Part shown: positions 1-6,365 of the stretch, one piece after another
How the letters are laid out: the number at the start of each line of letters is the position of its first letter
Numbering within the stretch: position 1 is the stretch's first letter
NCBI GenBank assembly: GCA_025362705.1
Contig: JANYFH010000074.1
Coordinates: 1-12,539, forward strand
Length of the DNA stretch: 12,539 bases
Source of the DNA: Betaproteobacteria bacterium
Lineage (GTDB): Bacteria > Pseudomonadota > Gammaproteobacteria > Burkholderiales > Usitatibacteraceae
Direction: 5' to 3'
The notes under the pieces: generated by a model
What the model saw: only the letters and a program-made list of their open reading frames with translations
Databases searched by the model: none
What the model was told of the DNA's origin: nothing
Position numbers and translations under genes: made by a program

Positions 1-520
1 TAGTGTTCTCGCCAACAAAATAACAAAGTTCCTTTTCGTAGTAGCGCCCCGTCCCACGGGCCTGCAATCCGGCCTTCATCAATACATGTTTGGAAGCATC
101 ATTGTCCGGGTGTGTAAGCCCCACGACCCGGTCAAGTCCCAACTCGAACATGCCTTAGCGCACCAGTGCCCGCGCGCCCTCGGTGGCAAAGCCACGCCCC
201 CACGCTGATTTCTGCAATCGATAGCCGACTTCCACTTCCGTCGTCCTCGGAATGTAGATCAATGCATACGCACCGATAAATTTCCGCGACACTTTTTCCT
301 CGCCGATCCACAAGCCCAACCCTGGAAAAATTTCATACACTTTCAAAATTCGCCGGATGCGTGCCTCGCTTTGCGCGCGTGTCCACACCGTACCGTCACC
401 GATGTGGCGCATGACATCCGGATCGCTGTTGAGCCGCGCCATCTTGTCGAGATCCTTCATCGACATGCGGCGCAGTATCAAGCGCTCGGTTTCAAGCAGC
501 GCCTGGTCAGCGTGCGACAT
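1..520 (-). pseudogene. GNAT-family N-acetyltransferase (RimJ/RimL type), interrupted by an in-frame stop, runs off the window start
   Basis: The first 121 codons (520 down to 158) encode the N-terminal two thirds of a RimJ/RimL-like acetyltransferase: TERLILRR near the start and the acetyl-CoA-binding segment WGRGFATEGARALVR at the end. A TAA then occurs at 157-155. Reading on in the same frame gives 51 more residues that are plainly the rest of the same domain, including LGLDRVVGLTHPDNDASKHV and MKAGLQARGTGRYYEKELCY, up to the window edge. Relatives usually have an aromatic residue at the stop position, so a single change from TAT or TAC to TAA explains it. The start overlaps the stop of the upstream peptidase gene (TGATG, 522-518), so the two were probably co-translated. 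The acceptor substrate cannot be told. A sequencing error, or a shortened protein that is still expressed, are the alternatives to a real pseudogene. Confidence 0.8.
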
Positions 521-1452
521 CAGGCGCGCATTTTCGCGATGATTTCGCTGCCATCAGTAAAATAAGCATGCGGCATGTGTGGCGTGCGATGTGCACCGAC
601 CGTATTTCCGTTTGCATCAATACCGATAAATCCGACGTCGGCATCATAGTCACGGCCCAACCCGTCAAGAACCGCGCCAATACTGGTTTCCAGGCTCATA
701 CCCCTTTCAACATTGTCGGAAATTTGGCGTGTTGCCAGCGCGCGAATTACGTATTCGCCAGTGCCAGTAGCCGAAGATGCCGCAAATTTCGACGCATAGG
801 TTCCGCAACCCGGCAACGGCGTATCACCGACGCGGCCGACCAGCTTCATCGTCACGCCGCCTGTCGACGTACATGCGCACAACACACCATTCGCATCCAG
901 CGCCACCGCACCGATGGTGCCACCGGCATATTCAGGATGGCTTTTGAGAAAATGTCGAATTTTCATCGCGCCACTCCCATTCGCGCCGACGGCGACCTGT
1001 AACTTCGCTTTTTTATCCTGCCAGTCGGCGCGACGCTCCGCCGTGATTGGATCGTAGTCCACATGACCCATCACCCGCGCGAACCGCAAAGCGCCATCAC
1101 CGGTGAGCATGACGTGATCGGTCTGTTCCATCACCTGACGCGCGACGAGAATCGGATTTTTCACGCGCTGTAATCCGGAAACCGCGCCAATCTGACTTTG
1201 CGTCGATAGCATCACGCAGGCGTCCATTTCCACAAAGCCATCGAAGTTCAACACCGCACCGGTGCCCGCGTTAAATATCGGATTGTCTTCGAGCATCACC
1301 GATGCCGCGATTGCAGCGTCGAGCGCGCTACCGCCCGTTTCAAGAATTTTGCGTCCCGCAGCAACTGCCGCCGTCGTGCCGTTGATGGCGTCGGAATCCG
1401 AGCCAGGACGCCAGCTACCCGCGCCGCCGTGAACGATCAAGGCAATGGTCAT
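520..1452 (-). CDS. iaaA: Isoaspartyl peptidase / L-asparaginase, Ntn-hydrolase family
   Basis: The 310-residue protein has the usual length for the plant-type asparaginase/IaaA family, which hydrolyses isoaspartyl dipeptides and L-asparagine. Visible landmarks are HGGAG at 8-12, FNAGTG at 60-65, GGTIGAVALD at 177-186, TSTGG at 195-199, GRVGDTPLPGCGTYA at 206-220 and GTGEY at 230-234. In this family the precursor cleaves itself before the Thr of GGTIG, here Thr179, which then becomes the N-terminal nucleophile of the beta subunit. There is no signal peptide, so it should be cytoplasmic. GGAG (1459-1462) lies at ribosome-binding distance from the ATG. The broken GNAT gene follows with a one-base stop/start overlap, which makes a two-gene transcript likely. 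Confidence 0.95.
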   Translation of the reverse strand: MTIALIVHGGAGSWRPGSDSDAINGTTAAVAAGRKILETGGSALDAAIAASVMLEDNPIFNAGTGAVLNFDGFVEMDACVMLSTQSQIGAVSGLQRVKNPILVARQVMEQTDHVMLTGDGALRFARVMGHVDYDPITAERRADWQDKKAKLQVAVGANGSGAMKIRHFLKSHPEYAGGTIGAVALDANGVLCACTSTGGVTMKLVGRVGDTPLPGCGTYASKFAASSATGTGEYVIRALATRQISDNVERGMSLETSIGAVLDGLGRDYDADVGFIGIDANGNTVGAHRTPHMPHAYFTDGSEIIAKMRA

Positions 1453-1478
1453 GTTGTGCTCCGCTGAGAGAAGCGCAA

Positions 1479-1484
1479 ATTATA
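1479..1484 (-). promoter_or_regulatory. Candidate -10 element of the peptidase gene
   Basis: On the minus strand this is a perfect TATAAT, 26 bases upstream of the ATG at 1452, which would leave a leader of roughly 20 bases. I see no convincing -35 hexamer at the right distance, so the assignment rests on the -10 alone. Confidence 0.45.
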
Positions 1485-1530
1485 AGTGGGTGGCGTGAAA
1501 CAACTCGTACTTTGAAAAAAAGCACAAACA

Positions 1531-1679
1531 CTAGGGAACCTCTGATTAAGTTCAGTTCTAAGTCAGACTAGGCGCGAGTGCAAAAAATTCGACGCCGCAT
1601 ATGTCTGATATGTCAGGAGAATTTTTTGCACGAGCAACAACGTATGGCGACGAAATGGACTTAATCAGAGGTTCCCTAG
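1531..1679. mobile_element. MITE-like non-autonomous element with 20-bp perfect inverted ends and CTAG target duplication
   Basis: CTAGGGAACCTCTGATTAAG at 1531-1550 is exactly the reverse complement of 1660-1679. A second perfect 12-bp pair lies inside (TGCAAAAAATTC at 1579-1590 with 1619-1630), around an AT-rich palindromic centre, so the whole segment can fold into one long hairpin. The simplest reading is a 141-bp element (1535-1675) starting GGAACC and ending GGTTCC, flanked by the 4-bp duplication CTAG. This fits the YTAR target preference of IS5-type transposases. No gene of its own is present, so it would have to be moved in trans. It lies between the peptidase promoter and the small gene ending at 1694. 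A chromosomal palindromic repeat of another origin, or a terminator, is less likely given the perfect ends. Confidence 0.75.
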
Positions 1680-1693
1680 CATTGGTCGCGCTA

Positions 1694-1909
1694 CTACTTC
1701 TTCGCTTTAACCCAATCCAGTTTCTCGTAGTCGTAATCAATCAAAACCGGTTCCGAGCGGCTATCTCCCGTCGGTGATGGACAGCGAATTGTGACGGGAT
1801 GGCCAGGGCGCAAATAGCTCTGGGCGGCCTCTTTTGCGAATACGAGTGAGTCGCCGACCCGCTTCGGCTCACCATCGACGAGGACTACAAAAGTCAGGTT
1901 ACGCGGCAT
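1694..1909 (-). CDS. Small hypothetical protein, 71 aa
   Basis: I do not recognise the family. The product is a soluble-looking, mixed-charge 71-residue protein that starts MPRNLTFVVLVDGEPKRVGD and ends with basic residues (WVKAKK). It has no transmembrane stretch, no cysteine pair and no signal peptide. The alternating hydrophobic start (LTFVVLVDGE) suggests a small beta-rich fold. The ATG at 1909-1907 has only a weak ribosome-binding site. The gene ends 15 bases from the MITE-like element and is divergent from frdA, so the FNR-type box at 2013-2028 lies upstream of it as well. Base use looks like that of neighbouring genes, which supports real coding, but the short length leaves doubt. Confidence 0.5.
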   Translation of the reverse strand: MPRNLTFVVLVDGEPKRVGDSLVFAKEAAQSYLRPGHPVTIRCPSPTGDSRSEPVLIDYDYEKLDWVKAKK

Positions 1910-2012
1910 ATGCAGACCAGTTCTTGGTGTGGTTGAGCATTAAGTGTGGCACACCTGACGTTAGGAGGACGGTTTATCTGGCGCACCGCCGCCGCACCAG
2001 CAATCACCAAAG

Positions 2013-2028
2013 TTTGATCCGTATCAAA
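2013..2028. promoter_or_regulatory. FNR/ANR-type oxygen-responsive operator upstream of frdABCD
   Basis: TTTGATCCGTATCAAA contains the full consensus TTGAT-N4-ATCAA (2014-2027), with arms extended by one more complementary base pair. FNR and its relatives ANR, DNR and CRP/FNR-family regulators bind this site when oxygen is low. The box centre lies 87 to 88 bases before the frdA start, a position fitting an activated leader transcript. Weak hexamers at a class II distance include TAAGCT (2049-2054), 21 bases after the box. A better -10 match, TATGAT (2042-2047), lies closer and would put the box over the -35 region. Which one is used cannot be settled from sequence. Confidence 0.8.
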
Positions 2029-2041
2029 TCCCGCCCTAGCT

Positions 2042-2047
2042 TATGAT
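2042..2047 (+). promoter_or_regulatory. Candidate -10 hexamer for frdABCD
   Basis: TATGAT differs from TATAAT at one position and lies 66 bases before the frdA start. With 17-bp spacing the -35 region would be 2019-2024, inside the FNR-type box. Either the box replaces the -35, or another weaker -10 further downstream is used with a class II activator. Confidence 0.35.
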
Positions 2048-2097
2048 CTAAGCTGCATATTCGAGAGCGGCTTCGGCTTCACTTTGCCAACGCAGCG

Positions 2098-2102
2098 AAG
2101 GA
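2098..2102 (+). promoter_or_regulatory. frdA: Ribosome-binding site that decides the frdA start
   Basis: AAGGA at 2098-2102 is followed after five bases by GTG at 2108. This makes GTG the likely start rather than the in-frame TTG at 2084, which has no such site. The GTG start also gives a protein whose first 50 residues align without gaps with E. coli FrdA as I recall it. Confidence 0.75.
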
Positions 2103-2107
2103 ATTTT

Positions 2108-3898
2108 GTGGACGTATTCAAAGCGGATGTCGCAATTATCGGAGCAGGTGGTGCCGGCCTGCGCGCCGCCATTGCGGTCACGGAATCCGACCCGACGCTG
2201 ACAGTCGCGCTCATCTCCAAGGTCTATCCGATGCGCAGCCACACGGTGGCGGCCGAGGGCGGTGCTGCGGGCGTGGTGCAATCGCACGACAGCCTTGAGC
2301 ATCATTTCCATGACACAGTGGCCGGTGGTGATTGGCTGTGCGAACAGGACGTGGTTGATTACTTTGTCGCGCATTGCACCGAGGAATTGGTGCAAATGGA
2401 ACACTGGGGCTGCCCGTGGAGCCGCAAGCCCGATGGCCACATCAACGTGCGCGCTTTCGGCGGCATGAAAATCGAGCGTACCTGGTTCGCCGCCGACAAG
2501 TCCGGATTTCACATGCTACATACGCTGTTCCAGACTTCGCTCAAGTATCCGTCGATCAAGCGTTTCGACGAACATTTTTGCGTCGATCTAGTTGTCGAGG
2601 ACGGACGCGTGCAGGGGGCTGTGACCATCGGCATCGCCTCTGGTGAATTCACGCTCATCGAGGCCAAGTCAGTCATTGTCGCCACCGGCGGTGCGGCGCG
2701 CGTGTTTCGCGAAAACACCAATGGCGGCATCGTCACCGGTGACGGCATGGCGCTGGCCTATCGCCACGGCGTGCCGCTGCGCGACATGGAATTTGTGCAA
2801 TACCATCCGACCTGCATGCCGGGCACCGGTCTGCTGTTCACCGAAGCGTGCCGTGGCGAGGGCGGCTTCCTGCTCAACAAAGATGGCTACCGTTACTTGC
2901 AGGACTACGGCCTCGGCCCGGCACTGCCCACGCCGGTGAACAAGGCGATGGAACTAGGTCCGCGCGACCGCCTGAGTCAAGCATTCTGGTACGAGCAGCA
3001 GAAAGGTCGCACCATTGAGGGGCCGCAAGGCTCGGTGGTGCATCTGGATTTGCGGCATCTGGGCGAAAAGAAACTGCGCGAACGCCTGCCACTAATCTAT
3101 GAGCTTGCCGAGGAATTTCTTGGCGTCGATCCGGCGCTGACGCCGATCCCGGTGCGGCCTGCGGCGCATTACACGATGGGCGGCATTCTGGTGGACGGAA
3201 AATGTGCAGCGCCCCTGCCCGGCCTGTACGCGGCCGGAGAATGCTCGAGCGTGGGCATTCATGGTGCGAACCGCTTGGGATCAAATTCGCTGGTCGAGCT
3301 TTGTGTGTTCGGCAAAGTGGCTGGTGAAGAAGCGGCAAAATTTTCCAGGACCGTAGCGCCCGGCAACAGCAGCACATTGCAGCAACAAGCGGAACTCGCG
3401 CAACAGCGGGCAACGAACGTCGTGCGCAAGGGTAAAGGAACCGAGCGCATCTCCTCACTGCGCCGCGAAATGGCGGAATCGATGGAACGCGGCTGCGGCA
3501 TATATAGGATGGGCGACGAGATGCAGCGTACTTGCGACAAGCTCACTGAATTGCGGCAGCGATTCATGAATGTAAACGTTGAAGACAAGTCGCGTGTGTT
3601 CAATACCGAGTGGCTGCTGGCGATCGAGCTCGGCTATCAACTCGACGTGGCGCAGGCGATGGCAGTGTCAGCGCTGCATCGCCGTGAATCGCGCGGCGCA
3701 CATCAGCGGCTCGATGGATATACCGAGCGCGACGATGTCAATTTTCTCAAGCACAGTCTCGTCACCTATGCGGGTGAGAACACCCCAAACATCAGCTACG
3801 GCGCGGTGAAAATCACCCATTCGCAGCCCGCAGTTCGCGCCTATGGTGCCGCGGGTGAGAAAGCGGATGCCGCCGAAGCGGCAGGAAAGATCGCATGA
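2108..3898 (+). CDS. frdA: Fumarate reductase flavoprotein subunit FrdA
   Basis: This 596-residue subunit carries the covalently bound FAD and the fumarate-reducing active site on the cytoplasmic face of the complex. The FAD-binding start AIIGAGGAGLRAAIA (9-23) is followed by RSHTVAAEGG, in which His45 is the FAD-linking histidine. Substrate residues known in the family are present: His233 (QYHPT), Arg286 (GPRDR), His354 (PAAHYTMGG) and Arg389 (GANRLGSNS). The sequence is much closer to E. coli FrdA than to succinate dehydrogenase SdhA: long blocks such as TVAGGDWLCEQDVVDYF and GGMKIERTWFAADKSGFHML are nearly the same, and the length (602 in E. coli) agrees. Translation starts at GTG (see the ribosome-binding site at 2098). 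Its stop overlaps the frdB start (ATGA). Reversal to succinate oxidation is possible in principle. Confidence 0.96.
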   Translation: MDVFKADVAIIGAGGAGLRAAIAVTESDPTLTVALISKVYPMRSHTVAAEGGAAGVVQSHDSLEHHFHDTVAGGDWLCEQDVVDYFVAHCTEELVQMEHWGCPWSRKPDGHINVRAFGGMKIERTWFAADKSGFHMLHTLFQTSLKYPSIKRFDEHFCVDLVVEDGRVQGAVTIGIASGEFTLIEAKSVIVATGGAARVFRENTNGGIVTGDGMALAYRHGVPLRDMEFVQYHPTCMPGTGLLFTEACRGEGGFLLNKDGYRYLQDYGLGPALPTPVNKAMELGPRDRLSQAFWYEQQKGRTIEGPQGSVVHLDLRHLGEKKLRERLPLIYELAEEFLGVDPALTPIPVRPAAHYTMGGILVDGKCAAPLPGLYAAGECSSVGIHGANRLGSNSLVELCVFGKVAGEEAAKFSRTVAPGNSSTLQQQAELAQQRATNVVRKGKGTERISSLRREMAESMERGCGIYRMGDEMQRTCDKLTELRQRFMNVNVEDKSRVFNTEWLLAIELGYQLDVAQAMAVSALHRRESRGAHQRLDGYTERDDVNFLKHSLVTYAGENTPNISYGAVKITHSQPAVRAYGAAGEKADAAEAAGKIA

Positions 3899-4650
3899 AT
3901 ACGAGTGAGCGCATGATCACCATGGAAGTCCTGCGCTATCGTCCGGAGCAGGATGAGACGCCATTCTTCCAACAATTTCTCGTGCCGTTCACCGACGATA
4001 TGTCAGTGCTGCAGGGCTTGCAATACATCAAGGATGAACTGGAAGGCTCACTATCGTTTCGCTGGTCGTGCCGCATGGCCATTTGTGGGAGCTGCGGCAT
4101 GATGATCAACGGCGTACCCAAGCTCGCCTGCCATACCTTCCTGCGCGACACCTACCCGAACACGCTGCGCGTGGAGGCATTGGCGCACTTCCCGATCGAG
4201 CGCGATCTGGTTATCGTCATGGATGACTTCATGGCGAAACTTGAGAGCATCAGACCGTACATCATTGCCGACACGCCGCGTGCGTTATCGGAAGGCGAAT
4301 ACTTGCAGACACCTGCGCAACTCGATCTCTACGAGCAGTTCAGTTCCTGCATCAACTGCCTGCTGTGTTACGCCGCCTGCCCGCAATACGGCCTCAACTC
4401 AAAATTCATCGGGCCGGGAGCGATGGCGCTGGTACATCGCTACAACCTTGATAGCCGCGACAGTGGCAGCGCACAACGTATGCCGCTGGTACACGCCGAA
4501 GAAGGCGTATTCAACTGCACTGCAGTCGGCTATTGCTCGCAGGTTTGCCCGAAAAAAGTCGATCCAGCCAACGCCGTCAACATTAACAAAACCGAGAGCG
4601 CCAAAGATTATTTCCTGCGCTTTGTTACGCCGAAAGGGGCGGGCAAATGA
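3895..4650 (+). CDS. frdB: Fumarate reductase iron-sulfur subunit FrdB
   Basis: This 251-residue subunit passes electrons from the membrane quinol site to FrdA through three iron-sulfur clusters. All eleven ligands are visible: Cys59, Cys64, Cys67 and Cys79 for [2Fe-2S] (within RWSCRMAICGSCG onward); Cys152, Cys155, Cys158 and Cys218 for [4Fe-4S]; Cys162, Cys208 and Cys214 for [3Fe-4S]. The spacing matches E. coli FrdB. The start ATG overlaps the frdA stop and has AGGAAAG just upstream. A later in-frame ATG (3913) would leave a shorter N-terminus than the family norm, so I keep the first. Its stop overlaps frdC in the same ATGA manner. Confidence 0.97.
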   Translation: MNTSERMITMEVLRYRPEQDETPFFQQFLVPFTDDMSVLQGLQYIKDELEGSLSFRWSCRMAICGSCGMMINGVPKLACHTFLRDTYPNTLRVEALAHFPIERDLVIVMDDFMAKLESIRPYIIADTPRALSEGEYLQTPAQLDLYEQFSSCINCLLCYAACPQYGLNSKFIGPGAMALVHRYNLDSRDSGSAQRMPLVHAEEGVFNCTAVGYCSQVCPKKVDPANAVNINKTESAKDYFLRFVTPKGAGK

Positions 4651-5045
4651 GTGCGCGGCGACCCTATGTGCGGCCGATGACAGGCTGGTGGCGCAAGAAT
4701 CCATTCTTTATTGAATACATGGTGCATGAGGGGACGGCATTTTTCGTTGCGGCTTACGCATTGATTTTGCTGGCCAGCGTCGTTGTTCTCGGCCAGGGTG
4801 AGGCGGCGTGGAATCGATGGCTCGAATTTCTAATGAGCCCTCTTTGCATCATTGCGCATGTGGTCATCCTGCTGGCATTTCTGTACCACTCCTGGACTTG
4901 GTTCAACATCATGCCGCGCACACTCCCACCGATACTTATCAACGGCACGCGCGTGAAAGCAGCCACCATCACTTACGGCGGTCTCGCCGCCGCGGTTATC
5001 GCGAGTCTGATTGTGTTTGCCATTGTCGCGAGACTCGCGCCATGA
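4647..5045 (+). CDS. frdC: Fumarate reductase membrane anchor subunit FrdC
   Basis: The 132-residue protein matches E. coli FrdC (131 aa) in its opening RRPYVRPMTGWWRKNPF and in the EGTA motif, where Glu28 corresponds to the FrdC glutamate implicated in quinol proton transfer. Three membrane helices are expected near 29-48, 63-85 and 106-128. HSWTWFNIMPR (81-91) lies at the end of the second helix, as in the E. coli anchor. With FrdD it forms the quinol-binding membrane domain. This type of anchor carries no haem in E. coli. The start overlaps the frdB stop (ATGA), with the purine-rich GGGGCGGG just upstream. In this locus the likely quinol partner is rhodoquinol, given rquA next door (inference). 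Confidence 0.93.
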   Translation: MSARRPYVRPMTGWWRKNPFFIEYMVHEGTAFFVAAYALILLASVVVLGQGEAAWNRWLEFLMSPLCIIAHVVILLAFLYHSWTWFNIMPRTLPPILINGTRVKAATITYGGLAAAVIASLIVFAIVARLAP

Positions 5046-5398
5046 AACGTTCGAACGCACCCATTTTCTGGCTTCTGTTCGGCGCTGGCGGAATGGTGTC
5101 CGCGCTCATTGGGCCCGTGTTGGTGTTCATCACCGGTATTGCTGCACCTGCAGGAATGCTGCTGCCGCGCGAATTGCTTAGCTACGCAAACGTGCTGTCG
5201 TTTTCACAACACTGGGCCGGCAAATGCTTTCTGTTCGTGATCATCTTTCTGTTCCTGTGGCATAGCGCACACCGGATTTTCCATACTCTGCACGACATCG
5301 GCCTGCACGCAGGGCTTGGTGCGAAATTAGTTTGCTATGGTGCCGCCACGACCGGAACACTTGTGGCGGGTTGCGCCCTGCTTCGCCTCGGCTGGTAG
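5042..5398 (+). CDS. frdD: Fumarate reductase membrane anchor subunit FrdD
   Basis: The 118-residue protein aligns with E. coli FrdD (119 aa) over KRSNAPIFWLLFGAGGMVSA and over the second-helix end LWHSAHRIFHTLHDI. Three membrane helices lie near 9-36, 55-84 and 93-114. I chose the ATG at 5042 because it overlaps the frdC stop (ATGA) like the other junctions and gives the family length. The frame stays open for 78 codons upstream, inside frdC, but that part is only a frame shadow. No clear ribosome-binding site precedes the ATG, so translation probably depends on coupling to frdC. It is the last gene of the operon and meets rquA head-on after 37 bases. Confidence 0.93.
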   Translation: MKRSNAPIFWLLFGAGGMVSALIGPVLVFITGIAAPAGMLLPRELLSYANVLSFSQHWAGKCFLFVIIFLFLWHSAHRIFHTLHDIGLHAGLGAKLVCYGAATTGTLVAGCALLRLGW

Positions 5399-5435
5399 CA
5401 GATTATGCTGCTGCATCGCGCCACGGAGCCTCTGA

Positions 5436-6149
5436 TCAAACCGTGATGACAACTTTCTGATACAAGCCGCCGAATGAAGTCACTTTCCGGATCTGGTCGG
5501 CGCGAATGGTTTCCGGCAGCCACGTCGTAAGATCGTGATTCCACAAGTCGAGCGCAAACGGCTCGAGCAATCCCAATACTGGACTGAACAAATAGCGCAG
5601 CGGATGGAAGCGTCGCGGAAGATGATAGTCGACGATGACGACCTTGCCACCCGGTCGCGTCACGCGCAGCGCTTCACTGAGTGTTCGCCGACGCACGGAC
5701 TCGGGCTGTTCGTGTAACAGAAAAAATAATAGCGTCTGGTCATAGCTTGCGTCAGCAAACCTGAGAGCGACCGAATCTCGAAGCAATGGTGTGACGCGCG
5801 CATCATTCGAGAGCTTCGCGCGCAGGTTGGTGAGTTGTATCGGCAGGACATCGACTACATCCAGCGAACTACCCGGTGAAAGCCGTCCTGCCAGCCTCGG
5901 CGAAAGATCCCCATAAACACAGGCGATCTGCAGCGTCCGTCCCTCAATGTGCTGGCCTAGTTCGTCCAGTGCGGCATCGCGCAGCTTGGCGAAATTACCC
6001 CACAGGATGGCATTCACCAACCACTGCCGCTCGAAAAGCTTGACCGCATTCGGATGCACATACGCCCACCAGTAGGTTTTTTCCAGATAGGTGGGTATGG
6101 ACGCGGGGGGAAGCAAATGAATGCTCGCCTGGCTCACTTCATAGCTCAT
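5436..6149 (-). CDS. rquA: Rhodoquinone biosynthesis protein RquA (SAM-dependent methyltransferase fold)
   Basis: The 237-residue protein is related to class I methyltransferases and has the hallmark stretches I know from RquA: YWWAYVHPNAVKLFERQWLV (26-45), ILWGNFAKLRDAALDELG, the altered SAM motif QIACVYGDLSPRLA (74-87), VVDVLPIQL (98-106) and LLFFLLHEQP (140-149). In RquA the usual glycine-rich motif I is replaced by the CVYGD form. RquA was identified in Rhodospirillum rubrum as required for rhodoquinone, and recombinant RquA converts ubiquinone to rhodoquinone (a methoxy group becomes an amino group). Rhodoquinone is a low-potential quinone suited to fumarate reduction, so placement beside frdABCD fits strongly. 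GAAAGG about 9 bases before the ATG serves as ribosome-binding site. An ordinary UbiE/UbiG-type methyltransferase is the alternative, but the motifs argue against it. Confidence 0.9.
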   Translation of the reverse strand: MSYEVSQASIHLLPPASIPTYLEKTYWWAYVHPNAVKLFERQWLVNAILWGNFAKLRDAALDELGQHIEGRTLQIACVYGDLSPRLAGRLSPGSSLDVVDVLPIQLTNLRAKLSNDARVTPLLRDSVALRFADASYDQTLLFFLLHEQPESVRRRTLSEALRVTRPGGKVVIVDYHLPRRFHPLRYLFSPVLGLLEPFALDLWNHDLTTWLPETIRADQIRKVTSFGGLYQKVVITV

Positions 6150-6229
6150 GGCATCTCGCCTTTCTTGTTGTTGGTAACCCTGTTTATGAATGGCACGGCA
6201 GTTGCTGCTTTGCGGACAAGCTCTAAGTC

Positions 6230-6235
6230 AGTATT
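6230..6235 (-). promoter_or_regulatory. Candidate -10 of the rquA promoter
   Basis: On the minus strand this is AATACT, four of six matches to TATAAT. It lies 21 bases after the FNR-type box at 6257-6270, read toward rquA. That is within one base of the spacing of class II FNR-activated promoters (box centred near -41.5). The expected transcript start is near 6223, leaving a leader of about 73 bases. Confidence 0.5.
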
Positions 6236-6256
6236 CGCCTCTGGCGGCTTGTGTTG

Positions 6257-6270
6257 TTGATTTGGGTCAA
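6257..6270. promoter_or_regulatory. FNR/ANR-type box shared by divergent rquA and prenyltransferase genes
   Basis: TTGATTTGGGTCAA matches TTGAT-N4-ATCAA at nine of ten positions. It sits near the middle of the 216-bp divergent gap, 108 bases upstream of the rquA start and 96 bases upstream of the prenyltransferase start. Toward rquA a plausible -10 (AATACT) lies at class II distance. Toward the prenyltransferase a weaker CATGCT (6292-6297) occupies the same relative position. The rest of the gap (6150-6256 and 6271-6365) holds no other site I can support. Confidence 0.7.
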
Positions 6271-6365
6271 ACTACGGCTATCGTTCTGCGCCATGCTGGC
6301 GAGAGAGCACCTGAGTTCGTTTCTGACCTTGTCCGTCGCGCAATCAATTTTCAGGAAAACTATCC

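Noticed and set aside
1834..2046. A plus-strand open frame across the intergenic region before frdA.
   Set aside because: It is antisense to the small gene, contains the FNR-type box, and its Arg-rich translation looks like non-coding sequence.
2084..2107. TTG at 2084 as an upstream start for frdA.
   Set aside because: It has no ribosome-binding site, while GTG 2108 has AAGGA at 5 bases and gives gap-free alignment with FrdA at the N-terminus.
2108..5398. Reading the four-gene operon as succinate dehydrogenase (sdh).
   Set aside because: FrdA and FrdB match the E. coli fumarate reductase form in long blocks and offsets, and the two anchors match FrdC and FrdD rather than the haem-binding SdhC/SdhD.
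5422..5445. CACGG/CCGTG hairpin between frdD and rquA as a terminator.
   Set aside because: The stem is only five pairs with a 14-base loop and no T tract; chance cannot be excluded.
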